64,000 bases of DNA from contig NZ_DAMBQK010000015.1 in assembly GCF_032062175.1 (NCBI RefSeq), positions 1 to 64,000 of the forward strand, given 5' to 3'. Positions within the stretch are counted from its first letter, which is position 1. Each line of letters opens with the position of its first letter. A program made the position numbers and the translations under genes. Shown here in pieces: positions 53,238-60,405 of this stretch. Under the pieces are notes generated by a model. The model had not been told where the DNA came from. It saw only the letters and a list, made by a program, of their open reading frames with translations, and made no database searches. The DNA is from Atlantibacter sp032062175 (GTDB lineage Bacteria; Pseudomonadota; Gammaproteobacteria; Enterobacterales; Enterobacteriaceae).

Positions 53238-55805
53238 TTAGACTAAGTTTTTCAGCCGGTAAACCCATTCCAGCGCCTGACGCGGCGACAGCGAGTCGGG
53301 ATCCAGTGCCTCCAGCGCTTCTACCGCCGGGCTGGTTTCTTCCGCTACGGCAAGCAGCGACATCTGCGTACCGTCAATTTGCGTTGCCGATGCGTTGCCT
53401 GAAAGATTCTCAAGCTCACGCAGCTTCTGACGCGCGCGTTTGATCACGTCTTTCGGTACGCCAGCCAGTGCCGCTACCGCCAGGCCATAGCTCTTACTGG
53501 CCGCGCCTTCCTGCACGGTATGCATAAAGGCGATAGTATCACCATGCTCGATGGCATCCAGATGTACGTTGGCGACGCCTTCCATTTTTTCAGGCAGCGT
53601 AGTGAGTTCAAAATAGTGCGTCGCGAACAGGGTAAACGCCTTAATACGGTTCGCCAGGCTTTCCGCACAGGCCCACGCCAGGGATAACCCGTCGTAAGTA
53701 GAGGTACCTCGGCCAATCTCATCCATAAGCACCAGACTGTACTCGGTGGCGTTATGCAGAATATTGGCGGTTTCGGTCATTTCAACCATAAAGGTTGACC
53801 GGCCCGAGGCCAGGTCATCCGCAGCGCCAACACGGGTAAATATCCGGTCAATGGGGCCGATTTCCGCCTGCGTTGCGGGTACGAAGCTACCGATATAGGC
53901 CATTAAGACGATCAGCGCGGTCTGGCGCATATAGGTACTTTTACCGCCCATGTTCGGACCGGTAATAATCAACATCTTGCGCTGGGCAGACAGGGCCAAC
54001 GGGTTAGCGATAAAGGGTTCGTTAAGCACCTGTTCCACCACCGGGTGACGCCCTTCGACAATGTTAATGCCAGGTTTATCACTCAGGGTGGGGCAGCAGT
54101 AATTAAGCGTTAACGCGCGCTCGGCGAGGTTTACCAGAACATCCAATTCGGCAAGCGTGCTGGCGCTTTGCTGCAAATCAGCCAAATGCGGTAGTAGCAT
54201 ATCGAACAGCTGATCGTAGAGCTGTTTTTCCAGCGACAGCGCTTTTCCTTTTGAGGTGAGGACTTTGTCTTCGTACTCTTTTAACTCAGGGATGATGTAG
54301 CGCTCGGCGTTTTTCAGCGTCTGACGGCGTACATAATTCATCGGCACCAAATGGCTTTGCCCGCGGCTGACCTGAATGTAATAACCGTGGACGGCATTGA
54401 AGCCGACCTTCAGCGTATCCAGCCCCAGTTTTTCACGCTCGCGGATTTCCAGACGATCAAGATAATCAGTCGCACCGTCTGCCAACGCGCGCCACTCATC
54501 CAGCTCTTCGTTATAGCCAGGAGCAATGACCCCGCCGTCACGAATTAACACAGGCGGAGAGTCAATAATGGCGCGCTCCAGCAATGAACATAGCTCGCTA
54601 AACTCGCCCATATTTTGACGCAGGGTTTGCACGTGCTCGCTGTCTATTTCGCCAAGCAGTTCGTTCAGAATCGGCAACTGCTGGAATGCATGACGCATGC
54701 GCGCTAAATCGCGAGGACGCGCGGTACGCAGCGCCAGGCGAGCCAGAATACGCTCCAGATCGCCCACCTGACGCAGCACAGGCTGGAGTTCGCTGGTGCG
54801 ATCCATCAGCGCGGCGATGGTTTGCTGGCGCGAACGCAATGTTTCGTGATGGCGTACCGGCATATGCAGCCAGCGTTTCAGCATACGGCTGCCCATAGGC
54901 GTGACGGTGCTATCCAGCACAGAAGCCACAGTATTTTCAATGCCACCACTCAGATTCAGGGTGATTTCCAGATTGCGGCGCGTGGCGGCATCCATGATGA
55001 TGCTGTCCTGCTGGCGCTCCATCGTGATAGATCGAATATGAGGCAGCGAGGTGCGTTGCGTATCTTTGACGTACTGCAGCAGACAACCGGCGGCGCATAG
55101 CCCGCGCGGCGCGTTTTCCACGCCAAAGCCCGTCAGGTCCCGGGTGCCGAACTGCATAGTGAGCTGTTGGCGCGCCGTGTCGATTTCAAATTCCCATAGT
55201 GGGCGGCGACGCAAACCGCGACGGCCCTCGATCAGCGACATTTCGGCAAAATCTTCGGCGTACAGCAGTTCCGCAGGATTGGTGCGCTGCAACTCCGCAG
55301 CCATGGTTTCCCGATCCTGCGGCTCGCTAAGGCGGAACCGGCCAGAGCTAATATCCAGCGTGGCGTAGCCAAACCCTTTGCTGTCCTGCCACAGTGCGGC
55401 TAGCAGGTTATCCTGGCGCTCCTGTAACAGCGCTTCGTCGCTAATGGTGCCTGGCGTAACGATGCGTACCACTTTGCGCTCAACCGGCCCTTTACTGGTG
55501 GCTGGATCGCCGATTTGTTCGCAGATCGCCACAGACTCGCCGAGATTGACCAGCTTCGCCAGATAGTTTTCTACCGCATGATGGGGGACGCCCGCCATTG
55601 GGATAGGCTCGCCTGCCGATGCGCCGCGTTTGGTCAGCGAAATATCCAGCAACTGCGACGCGCGTTTCGCATCATCGTAAAACAGCTCATAGAAATCGCC
55701 CATTCGATAGAAAAGCAGGATTTCTGGATGCTGTGATTTAAGACGCAGGTACTGCTGCATCATGGGCGTATGGTCGGTAAAGTCCTTGTCAGTAGACTCA
55801 ATCAT
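53238..55805 (-). CDS. mutS: DNA mismatch repair protein MutS
   Basis: Recognises mismatches and starts MutL/MutH-dependent repair. 855 residues: mismatch-recognition domain with the Phe-x-Glu motif (RMGDFYELF, near residue 36), connector, core and clamp domains, then the ABC ATPase with Walker A GPNMGGKSTYM, LMDEIGRGTSTYDGLSLAWA and ATHYFELT, and the C-terminal dimer/tetramer region. Complete, with no sign of inactivation. It converges on rpoS. Confidence 0.98.
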   Translation of the reverse strand: MIESTDKDFTDHTPMMQQYLRLKSQHPEILLFYRMGDFYELFYDDAKRASQLLDISLTKRGASAGEPIPMAGVPHHAVENYLAKLVNLGESVAICEQIGDPATSKGPVERKVVRIVTPGTISDEALLQERQDNLLAALWQDSKGFGYATLDISSGRFRLSEPQDRETMAAELQRTNPAELLYAEDFAEMSLIEGRRGLRRRPLWEFEIDTARQQLTMQFGTRDLTGFGVENAPRGLCAAGCLLQYVKDTQRTSLPHIRSITMERQQDSIIMDAATRRNLEITLNLSGGIENTVASVLDSTVTPMGSRMLKRWLHMPVRHHETLRSRQQTIAALMDRTSELQPVLRQVGDLERILARLALRTARPRDLARMRHAFQQLPILNELLGEIDSEHVQTLRQNMGEFSELCSLLERAIIDSPPVLIRDGGVIAPGYNEELDEWRALADGATDYLDRLEIREREKLGLDTLKVGFNAVHGYYIQVSRGQSHLVPMNYVRRQTLKNAERYIIPELKEYEDKVLTSKGKALSLEKQLYDQLFDMLLPHLADLQQSASTLAELDVLVNLAERALTLNYCCPTLSDKPGINIVEGRHPVVEQVLNEPFIANPLALSAQRKMLIITGPNMGGKSTYMRQTALIVLMAYIGSFVPATQAEIGPIDRIFTRVGAADDLASGRSTFMVEMTETANILHNATEYSLVLMDEIGRGTSTYDGLSLAWACAESLANRIKAFTLFATHYFELTTLPEKMEGVANVHLDAIEHGDTIAFMHTVQEGAASKSYGLAVAALAGVPKDVIKRARQKLRELENLSGNASATQIDGTQMSLLAVAEETSPAVEALEALDPDSLSPRQALEWVYRLKNLV

Positions 55806-56041
55806 CTGATTTTGCTCGTTTTAAATCGCACAGCGGGAAAAGAGTTTTTAGAGTGCACATCTTAACACTCTTTATTAGTGTGATTCACCCGAGGCGGCGG
55901 GTGACTGACGACGCCACGTTACCAGAAGCCTGGCAAGGGTTGTAAACGCATTTGTGCAGAAAAAATCATTCTTGCGAGGCAACGTCTAAAAGCGTGGCAG
56001 GCAGTGCAGGGGATTACAGCAGGTTTACGCTGCGGCTCGTA

Positions 56042-56072
56042 AGAGATGATGCGGCAAGGGCGCATCATCTCT
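56042..56072 (-). terminator. Hairpin downstream of cueP
   Basis: AGAGATGATGCG/CGCATCATCTCT, a 12-bp perfect stem with a 7-nt loop, about 12 bp after the cueP stop. It lacks a T-run on either strand. The rest of the mutS-cueP gap (55806-56083) shows no gene. Confidence 0.55.
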
Positions 56073-56083
56073 TCATAGCGGTG

Positions 56084-56620
56084 TTAAAGCTTCATGGTAG
56101 TGAGGCAGGTCTGGCTCTCGCTGTTGGTCGCGATAGGCGAGGAGGCGGTTTTTCCCTGATAGCTCACATCCAGAGTGCCCTGCATATCGCGCGGCAGCCA
56201 CAACCCCACAAAGCCGTTCTGATAGCTCTTCACGCTTTTTTGCAGCACCACATTGCCTTTAAGATCGGTCACTTTAACGTCGAAGGTGGTGTTCGGCATT
56301 TCTCCCTGGCAACCCGACAAACTGTGGTTGAAACAAGGATGGGTCTGATGTTCGTAAGGTGCGACGGAGAGATAAAATTTATCCGCTAACGGGAACGCGT
56401 AAGCCTGTTTACCGTCCGATAATTTTAACTCGGTACTGGTGATTGACGCGCTAAACGGCAGCGGGCGCGCTTGCGGATTCTGGTCGATAGCCTCAACCAT
56501 TTGCTGGGTGTTTTTACCCGCAAGGCCATACTGGGCCAGAAAGTCAGTTTGCGACGTTGCGGCCAGGGCACTGCCGGAAACGGCAAGGCCAAGCAGAGAA
56601 AGCAGGAATGTGCGACGCAT
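56084..56620 (-). CDS. cueP: Periplasmic copper-binding protein CueP
   Basis: A 178-residue periplasmic protein with a Sec signal peptide (cleavage after about ALAA). The three cysteines of the CueP family are at positions 96, 104 and 172 (HPCFNHSLSGC and SQTCLTTM), as in Salmonella CueP. That protein binds copper, reduces Cu(II) and supplies the periplasmic superoxide dismutase SodC. E. coli lacks it. A MerR-type 19-bp-spacer promoter lies directly upstream, so copper control by CueR is expected. Monocistronic and divergent from mltB. Confidence 0.93.
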   Translation of the reverse strand: MRRTFLLSLLGLAVSGSALAATSQTDFLAQYGLAGKNTQQMVEAIDQNPQARPLPFSASITSTELKLSDGKQAYAFPLADKFYLSVAPYEHQTHPCFNHSLSGCQGEMPNTTFDVKVTDLKGNVVLQKSVKSYQNGFVGLWLPRDMQGTLDVSYQGKTASSPIATNSESQTCLTTMKL

Positions 56621-56652
56621 GATAATTTCCTTTGGGTACGATTTGTCGCCAA

Positions 56653-56683
56653 ACTCTAAACCTTCCCCTTAGGGGAGAGTCAA
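56653..56683 (-). promoter_or_regulatory. CueR-type (MerR-family) promoter/operator of cueP
   Basis: On the minus strand TTGACT (56678-56683) and TAGAGT (56653-56658) are separated by 19 bp, longer than a normal spacer, as in MerR-activated promoters. The spacer holds the dyad ACCTTCC-N7-GGAGAGT (plus strand 56660-56680), close to the CueR consensus ACCTTCC-N7-GGAAGGT. Transcription would begin about 26 bp before the cueP ATG, which has an AAGGAAA ribosome site. Confidence 0.85.
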
Positions 56684-56872
56684 AACCGTGCCGCCCAAAG
56701 TTGTGTAAGGTTTTGTATGACCACAACTTTGTTTGATTTTCATCAAATTTTAGCGAGGGCAGCCGGCCGCTGTGATTCCGATAATTTCCCATTAGGGCGC
56801 TCTGCGCTTCGCCTCCCGCTCTGAATGTTCTACCATGATATTCACTCGTTTGATTTGCTTTATGGACAACTC

Positions 56873-57961
56873 ATGATTAAGCGTCGTTATGCTGCTCTTT
56901 TGCCTCTTCTGGTGCTGCTTTCCGCATGCAGCAGTAAACCTAAAACCACTACAGAAACTGCCGCCGCCAATACTGTGGGTACGCCGCAAGGCGGATTTTT
57001 ACTTCAGCCGCAGCATGATGTTTATCTCTCCAGCGGAGATTTTGCTAATAACCCCGCCGCTGAAAAATTCATCGATATGATGGTCAGCAAACACGGCTTT
57101 AACCGCCAACAGCTTCACGAGGTGCTTTCTCAGGCCAAGCGGCTGGACTACGTGCTGCGCCTGATGGACCGACAAGCGCCGACCACGCTGCCGCCTTCCG
57201 GGCCTAACGGGGCATGGCTGCGTTATCGCGATAAATTCATTACCCCGGACAACGTCCAGAACGGCGTTGTTTTTTGGAATCAATACCAGGACGCGCTGAA
57301 TCGCGCCTTTATGGTGTACGGCGTACCGCCGGAAATTATCGTTGGTATTATCGGTGTGGAAACCCGCTGGGGGCGCGTGATGGGCAAGACCCGCATTCTG
57401 GATGCGCTGGCAACCCTTTCATTCGCTTATCCGCGCCGCGCCGAATATTTCTCCAGCGAACTGGAAACCTTTTTGCTGATGTCGCGTGATGAAGGCGACG
57501 ACCCGTTGGAGCTGAAAGGTTCGTTTGCCGGTGCGATGGGCTACGGACAGTTTATGCCATCCTCCTATAAAGAATATGCCGTTGATTTTAATGGAGATGG
57601 CCATATTAATCTCTGGGATCCGGTTGATGCCATCGGCAGCGTAGCAAATTACTTCAAAGCACACGGCTGGGAGAAAGGCGAGCCGGTGGCCGTACAGGCC
57701 AATGGTGAAGCGCCAGGTTTAGAAAACGGCTTCAAGACCAAATATTCTCCGGCACAGCTGGCGGCTGCTGGCTTAACGCCGCAACAGCCGTTGGGCAGCC
57801 ACTCGCAGGTCAGTTTGCTGCGCCTGGATATCGGGACGCGTTATCAGTACTGGTACGGTTTGCCGAATTTCTACACCATCACGCGCTACAACCACAGCAC
57901 CCATTACGCGATGGCGGTATGGCAACTGGGCCAGGCGGTGGCGATGGCGCGCGTTCAGTAG
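56873..57961 (+). CDS. mltB: Membrane-bound lytic murein transglycosylase B
   Basis: Outer-membrane lipoprotein of the SLT family 3 fold that cleaves peptidoglycan glycan strands. 362 residues; lipobox LSAC (Cys19), catalytic Glu in GIIGVETRWGRVMG, and AGAMGYGQFMPSSYKEYAVDFNGDGHINLWDP with an EF-hand-like calcium loop. A longer in-frame ORF from 56825 would put residues before the signal peptide; ATG 56873 is chosen because the lipoprotein signal then starts the protein. Confidence 0.96.
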   Translation: MIKRRYAALLPLLVLLSACSSKPKTTTETAAANTVGTPQGGFLLQPQHDVYLSSGDFANNPAAEKFIDMMVSKHGFNRQQLHEVLSQAKRLDYVLRLMDRQAPTTLPPSGPNGAWLRYRDKFITPDNVQNGVVFWNQYQDALNRAFMVYGVPPEIIVGIIGVETRWGRVMGKTRILDALATLSFAYPRRAEYFSSELETFLLMSRDEGDDPLELKGSFAGAMGYGQFMPSSYKEYAVDFNGDGHINLWDPVDAIGSVANYFKAHGWEKGEPVAVQANGEAPGLENGFKTKYSPAQLAAAGLTPQQPLGSHSQVSLLRLDIGTRYQYWYGLPNFYTITRYNHSTHYAMAVWQLGQAVAMARVQ

Positions 57962-58010
57962 CGGCTTTCTGGAATCGATCTCGTAAACGCAAAATGTAAT
58001 CGCTGAAAAA

Positions 58011-58040
58011 GGGCAGTGCGCGTTGCTAAGCGCACTGCCC
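58011..58040 (+). terminator. Hairpin after mltB
   Basis: GGGCAGTGCG/CGCACTGCCC, a 10-bp perfect stem with a 10-nt loop, 50 bp after mltB and 20 bp before pncC. No T-run, so termination would be weak or RNA-end protecting. Confidence 0.55.
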
Positions 58041-58060
58041 TCACTACAATTGGAGCCGTG

Positions 58061-58558
58061 ATGACTGACGATGAATTGAAGCAGCTGAGCAAAACGGTGG
58101 GCGAAGCGTTAAAACGCCAGGGCGCGACGGTAACGACGGCGGAGTCTTGTACCGGCGGCTGGGTCGCGAAAGCAATTACTGATATTGCGGGCAGTTCCGC
58201 CTGGTTTGAACGCGGATTTGTCACCTACAGTAACGAGGCAAAAGCGCAAATGATCGGCGTTGACGACGACACGCTCAACCAGCACGGTGCCGTGAGCGAG
58301 CCGGTGGTGATCCAGATGGCGCAGGGCGCCCTGGCTGCCGCCAATGCCAGCTATGCGGTTTCTATTAGCGGGATTGCCGGGCCGGACGGCGGCAGCGAGA
58401 AAAAGCCGGTGGGCACGGTCTGGTTTGGGTTCGCCAGCTGTCATGGCGAGACTCTCACGCGGCATGAATGTTTTAGCGGCGACCGCGATGCCGTGCGGCG
58501 TCAGGCCACGGTTTATGCGTTAAAAACGCTCTGGCAACAATTTCTACAAAAGGCTTGA
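58061..58558 (+). CDS. pncC: Nicotinamide-nucleotide amidohydrolase PncC
   Basis: Deamidates nicotinamide mononucleotide to nicotinate mononucleotide in pyridine-nucleotide recycling. A 165-residue stand-alone CinA C-terminal domain with TTAESCTGGWVAKAIT, where Ser is the proposed nucleophile, and SGIAGPDGGSEKKPVGTVWF. ATG 58061 is chosen over an upstream frame opening at 58016, which lies inside the preceding hairpin. It lies directly upstream of the recA promoter. Confidence 0.95.
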   Translation: MTDDELKQLSKTVGEALKRQGATVTTAESCTGGWVAKAITDIAGSSAWFERGFVTYSNEAKAQMIGVDDDTLNQHGAVSEPVVIQMAQGALAAANASYAVSISGIAGPDGGSEKKPVGTVWFGFASCHGETLTRHECFSGDRDAVRRQATVYALKTLWQQFLQKA

Positions 58559-58582
58559 TACTGTATGACTATACAGTATAAT
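58555..58582 (+). promoter_or_regulatory. recA promoter with LexA (SOS) box
   Basis: TTGATA (58555-58560) and TATAAT (58577-58582) are 16 bp apart. Within the spacer lies the SOS box TACTGTATGACTATACAGTA (58559-58578), which has the CTG-N10-CAG core and matches the E. coli recA operator closely. LexA bound there would block the promoter until DNA damage. Confidence 0.95.
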
Positions 58583-58647
58583 TGCTTCATCGAAATAATA
58601 GCGGCAACGTGGGCGATGGTGCTTCACTTTGCATGACAGGAGTAAAA

Positions 58648-59712
58648 ATGGCTATCGACGAAAACAAACAGAAGGCGTTAGCGGCAGCTCTGGGCCAAAT
58701 TGAAAAGCAATTTGGTAAAGGCTCCATCATGCGTCTGGGTGAAGACCGCTCCATGGATGTGGAAACCATTTCAACGGGCTCACTCTCCCTCGATATCGCG
58801 CTTGGCGCGGGCGGTCTGCCGATGGGCCGTATCGTTGAGATCTATGGTCCGGAATCTTCCGGTAAAACCACGCTGACCCTGCAGGTTGTCGCCGCAGCGC
58901 AGCGCGAAGGTAAAACCTGTGCCTTTATCGATGCTGAACACGCGCTGGACCCGGTCTATGCACGCAAGCTGGGCGTTGATATCGACAACCTGCTGTGTTC
59001 TCAGCCGGACACCGGTGAACAAGCGCTCGAAATCTGTGACGCCTTAGCGCGTTCCGGCGCGGTTGACGTGATCATCGTCGACTCCGTTGCGGCGCTGACG
59101 CCGAAAGCGGAAATCGAAGGTGAAATCGGTGACTCTCACATGGGCCTTGCGGCACGTATGATGAGCCAGGCAATGCGTAAACTCGCAGGTAACCTGAAGC
59201 AGTCCAACACGCTGCTGATTTTCATCAACCAGATCCGTATGAAGATTGGTGTGATGTTCGGTAACCCGGAAACCACTACCGGTGGTAACGCGCTGAAGTT
59301 CTACGCTTCCGTACGTCTTGATATCCGCCGTATCGGCGCCGTGAAAGAGGGCGACGAAGTGGTGGGTAGCGAAACCCGCGTGAAAGTGGTGAAGAACAAA
59401 ATTGCAGCGCCGTTTAAACAGGCTGAATTCCAGATCCTTTACGGTGAAGGCATCAACTTCTACGGCGAGCTGGTTGACCTGGGCGTGAAGCACAAGCTGA
59501 TTGAAAAAGCGGGTGCGTGGTATAGCTACAATGGCGAGAAAGTGGGCCAGGGTAAAGCGAACGCCACTAACTTCCTGAAGGAAAACAAAGGGATTGCGCA
59601 GGAGATTGAAAAGAAACTGCGTGAGCAACTGTTGCACAATCAGGATGACAAACCGGCTTTCTCTACTGAAGAGTATGAAAAAGACGAGTCAGAAACTAAC
59701 GAAGACTTCTGA
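58648..59712 (+). CDS. recA: Recombinase RecA
   Basis: ATP-dependent strand-exchange protein and coprotease for LexA. 354 residues with Walker A GPESSGKTTLTLQ, Walker B VIIVDSVAAL, L1/L2 loops (MMSQAMRKLAGNL; FGNPETTTGGNALKFY) and an acidic C-terminal tail (DESETNEDF). The frame is open back to 58582, but AGGAG and homology place the start at ATG 58648 (MAIDENKQKAL). Confidence 0.99.
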   Translation: MAIDENKQKALAAALGQIEKQFGKGSIMRLGEDRSMDVETISTGSLSLDIALGAGGLPMGRIVEIYGPESSGKTTLTLQVVAAAQREGKTCAFIDAEHALDPVYARKLGVDIDNLLCSQPDTGEQALEICDALARSGAVDVIIVDSVAALTPKAEIEGEIGDSHMGLAARMMSQAMRKLAGNLKQSNTLLIFINQIRMKIGVMFGNPETTTGGNALKFYASVRLDIRRIGAVKEGDEVVGSETRVKVVKNKIAAPFKQAEFQILYGEGINFYGELVDLGVKHKLIEKAGAWYSYNGEKVGQGKANATNFLKENKGIAQEIEKKLREQLLHNQDDKPAFSTEEYEKDESETNEDF

Positions 59713-59717
59713 TTCTC

Positions 59718-59745
59718 AGGGCTGCCCAGGCAGCCCTTTTTTATT
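59718..59745 (+). terminator. recA terminator
   Basis: GGGCTGC/GCAGCCC stem with a CCAG loop, followed by TTTTTT, just after recA. It limits read-through into recX. Confidence 0.9.
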
Positions 59746-59763
59746 ACTGACGCGTAATTTGAT

Positions 59764-60267
59764 ATGACTGACCGTTCTCCCCGCCGCTCGGTATACGCAC
59801 GTTTATGCGATCGGGCGACCCGTTTACTCGCCATGCGCGATCACAGCGAGCAAGAGCTGCGTCGCAAGCTGGCTGCGCCTTTTATGATGAAGTCGCCACA
59901 GGATGAAGCTGAACCTATCTCCGCTGAAGACGTCGAAAATGTGATTCTCTGGTGCTATGAGCACAACTGGCTGGATGACGCCAACTTCGCAGGGCGGTAT
60001 ATCGCCAGCCGGTCCCGCAAAGGGTATGGCCCACAGCGTATCCGTCAGGAATTACAGCAAAAAGGGTTAACCCGCGAGCACTGTGACGCCGCGTTTCGTG
60101 CATGTGACATCGATTGGCAGCAAATCACCTGGGATATCGCCGTACGCAAATTTGGCGAACCGTTACCGCGTAACTATCCTGAGAAGGTAAAAGTGCAGCG
60201 GTTTTTGCTGTACAGAGGCTTCCTGATGGAGGATATACAGGAGATATACCGAAATTTTGCCGATTGA
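59764..60267 (+). CDS. recX: Regulatory protein RecX
   Basis: Binds RecA filaments and inhibits recombinase and coprotease activity. 167 residues of tandem three-helix repeats; conserved RLLAMRDHSEQELRRKL, WLDDANFAGRYIASRSRKGYGPQRIRQEL and a C-terminal RGFLMEDIQEIY. It is 51 bp after recA and is usually expressed by read-through past the recA terminator. Confidence 0.95.
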   Translation: MTDRSPRRSVYARLCDRATRLLAMRDHSEQELRRKLAAPFMMKSPQDEAEPISAEDVENVILWCYEHNWLDDANFAGRYIASRSRKGYGPQRIRQELQQKGLTREHCDAAFRACDIDWQQITWDIAVRKFGEPLPRNYPEKVKVQRFLLYRGFLMEDIQEIYRNFAD

Positions 60268-60405
60268 GCGCATCCTGGATTTTACTTCCCTCCTCAGAAA
60301 ACTTATCTTATTCCCACTTTTTTCCCGTCAGGGCGGACAGCGATTCACCAGTCGGTTTATCATGTCCGGCTTACGACAATTCGTTAGCTTGATTTCAGGA
60401 TAATT

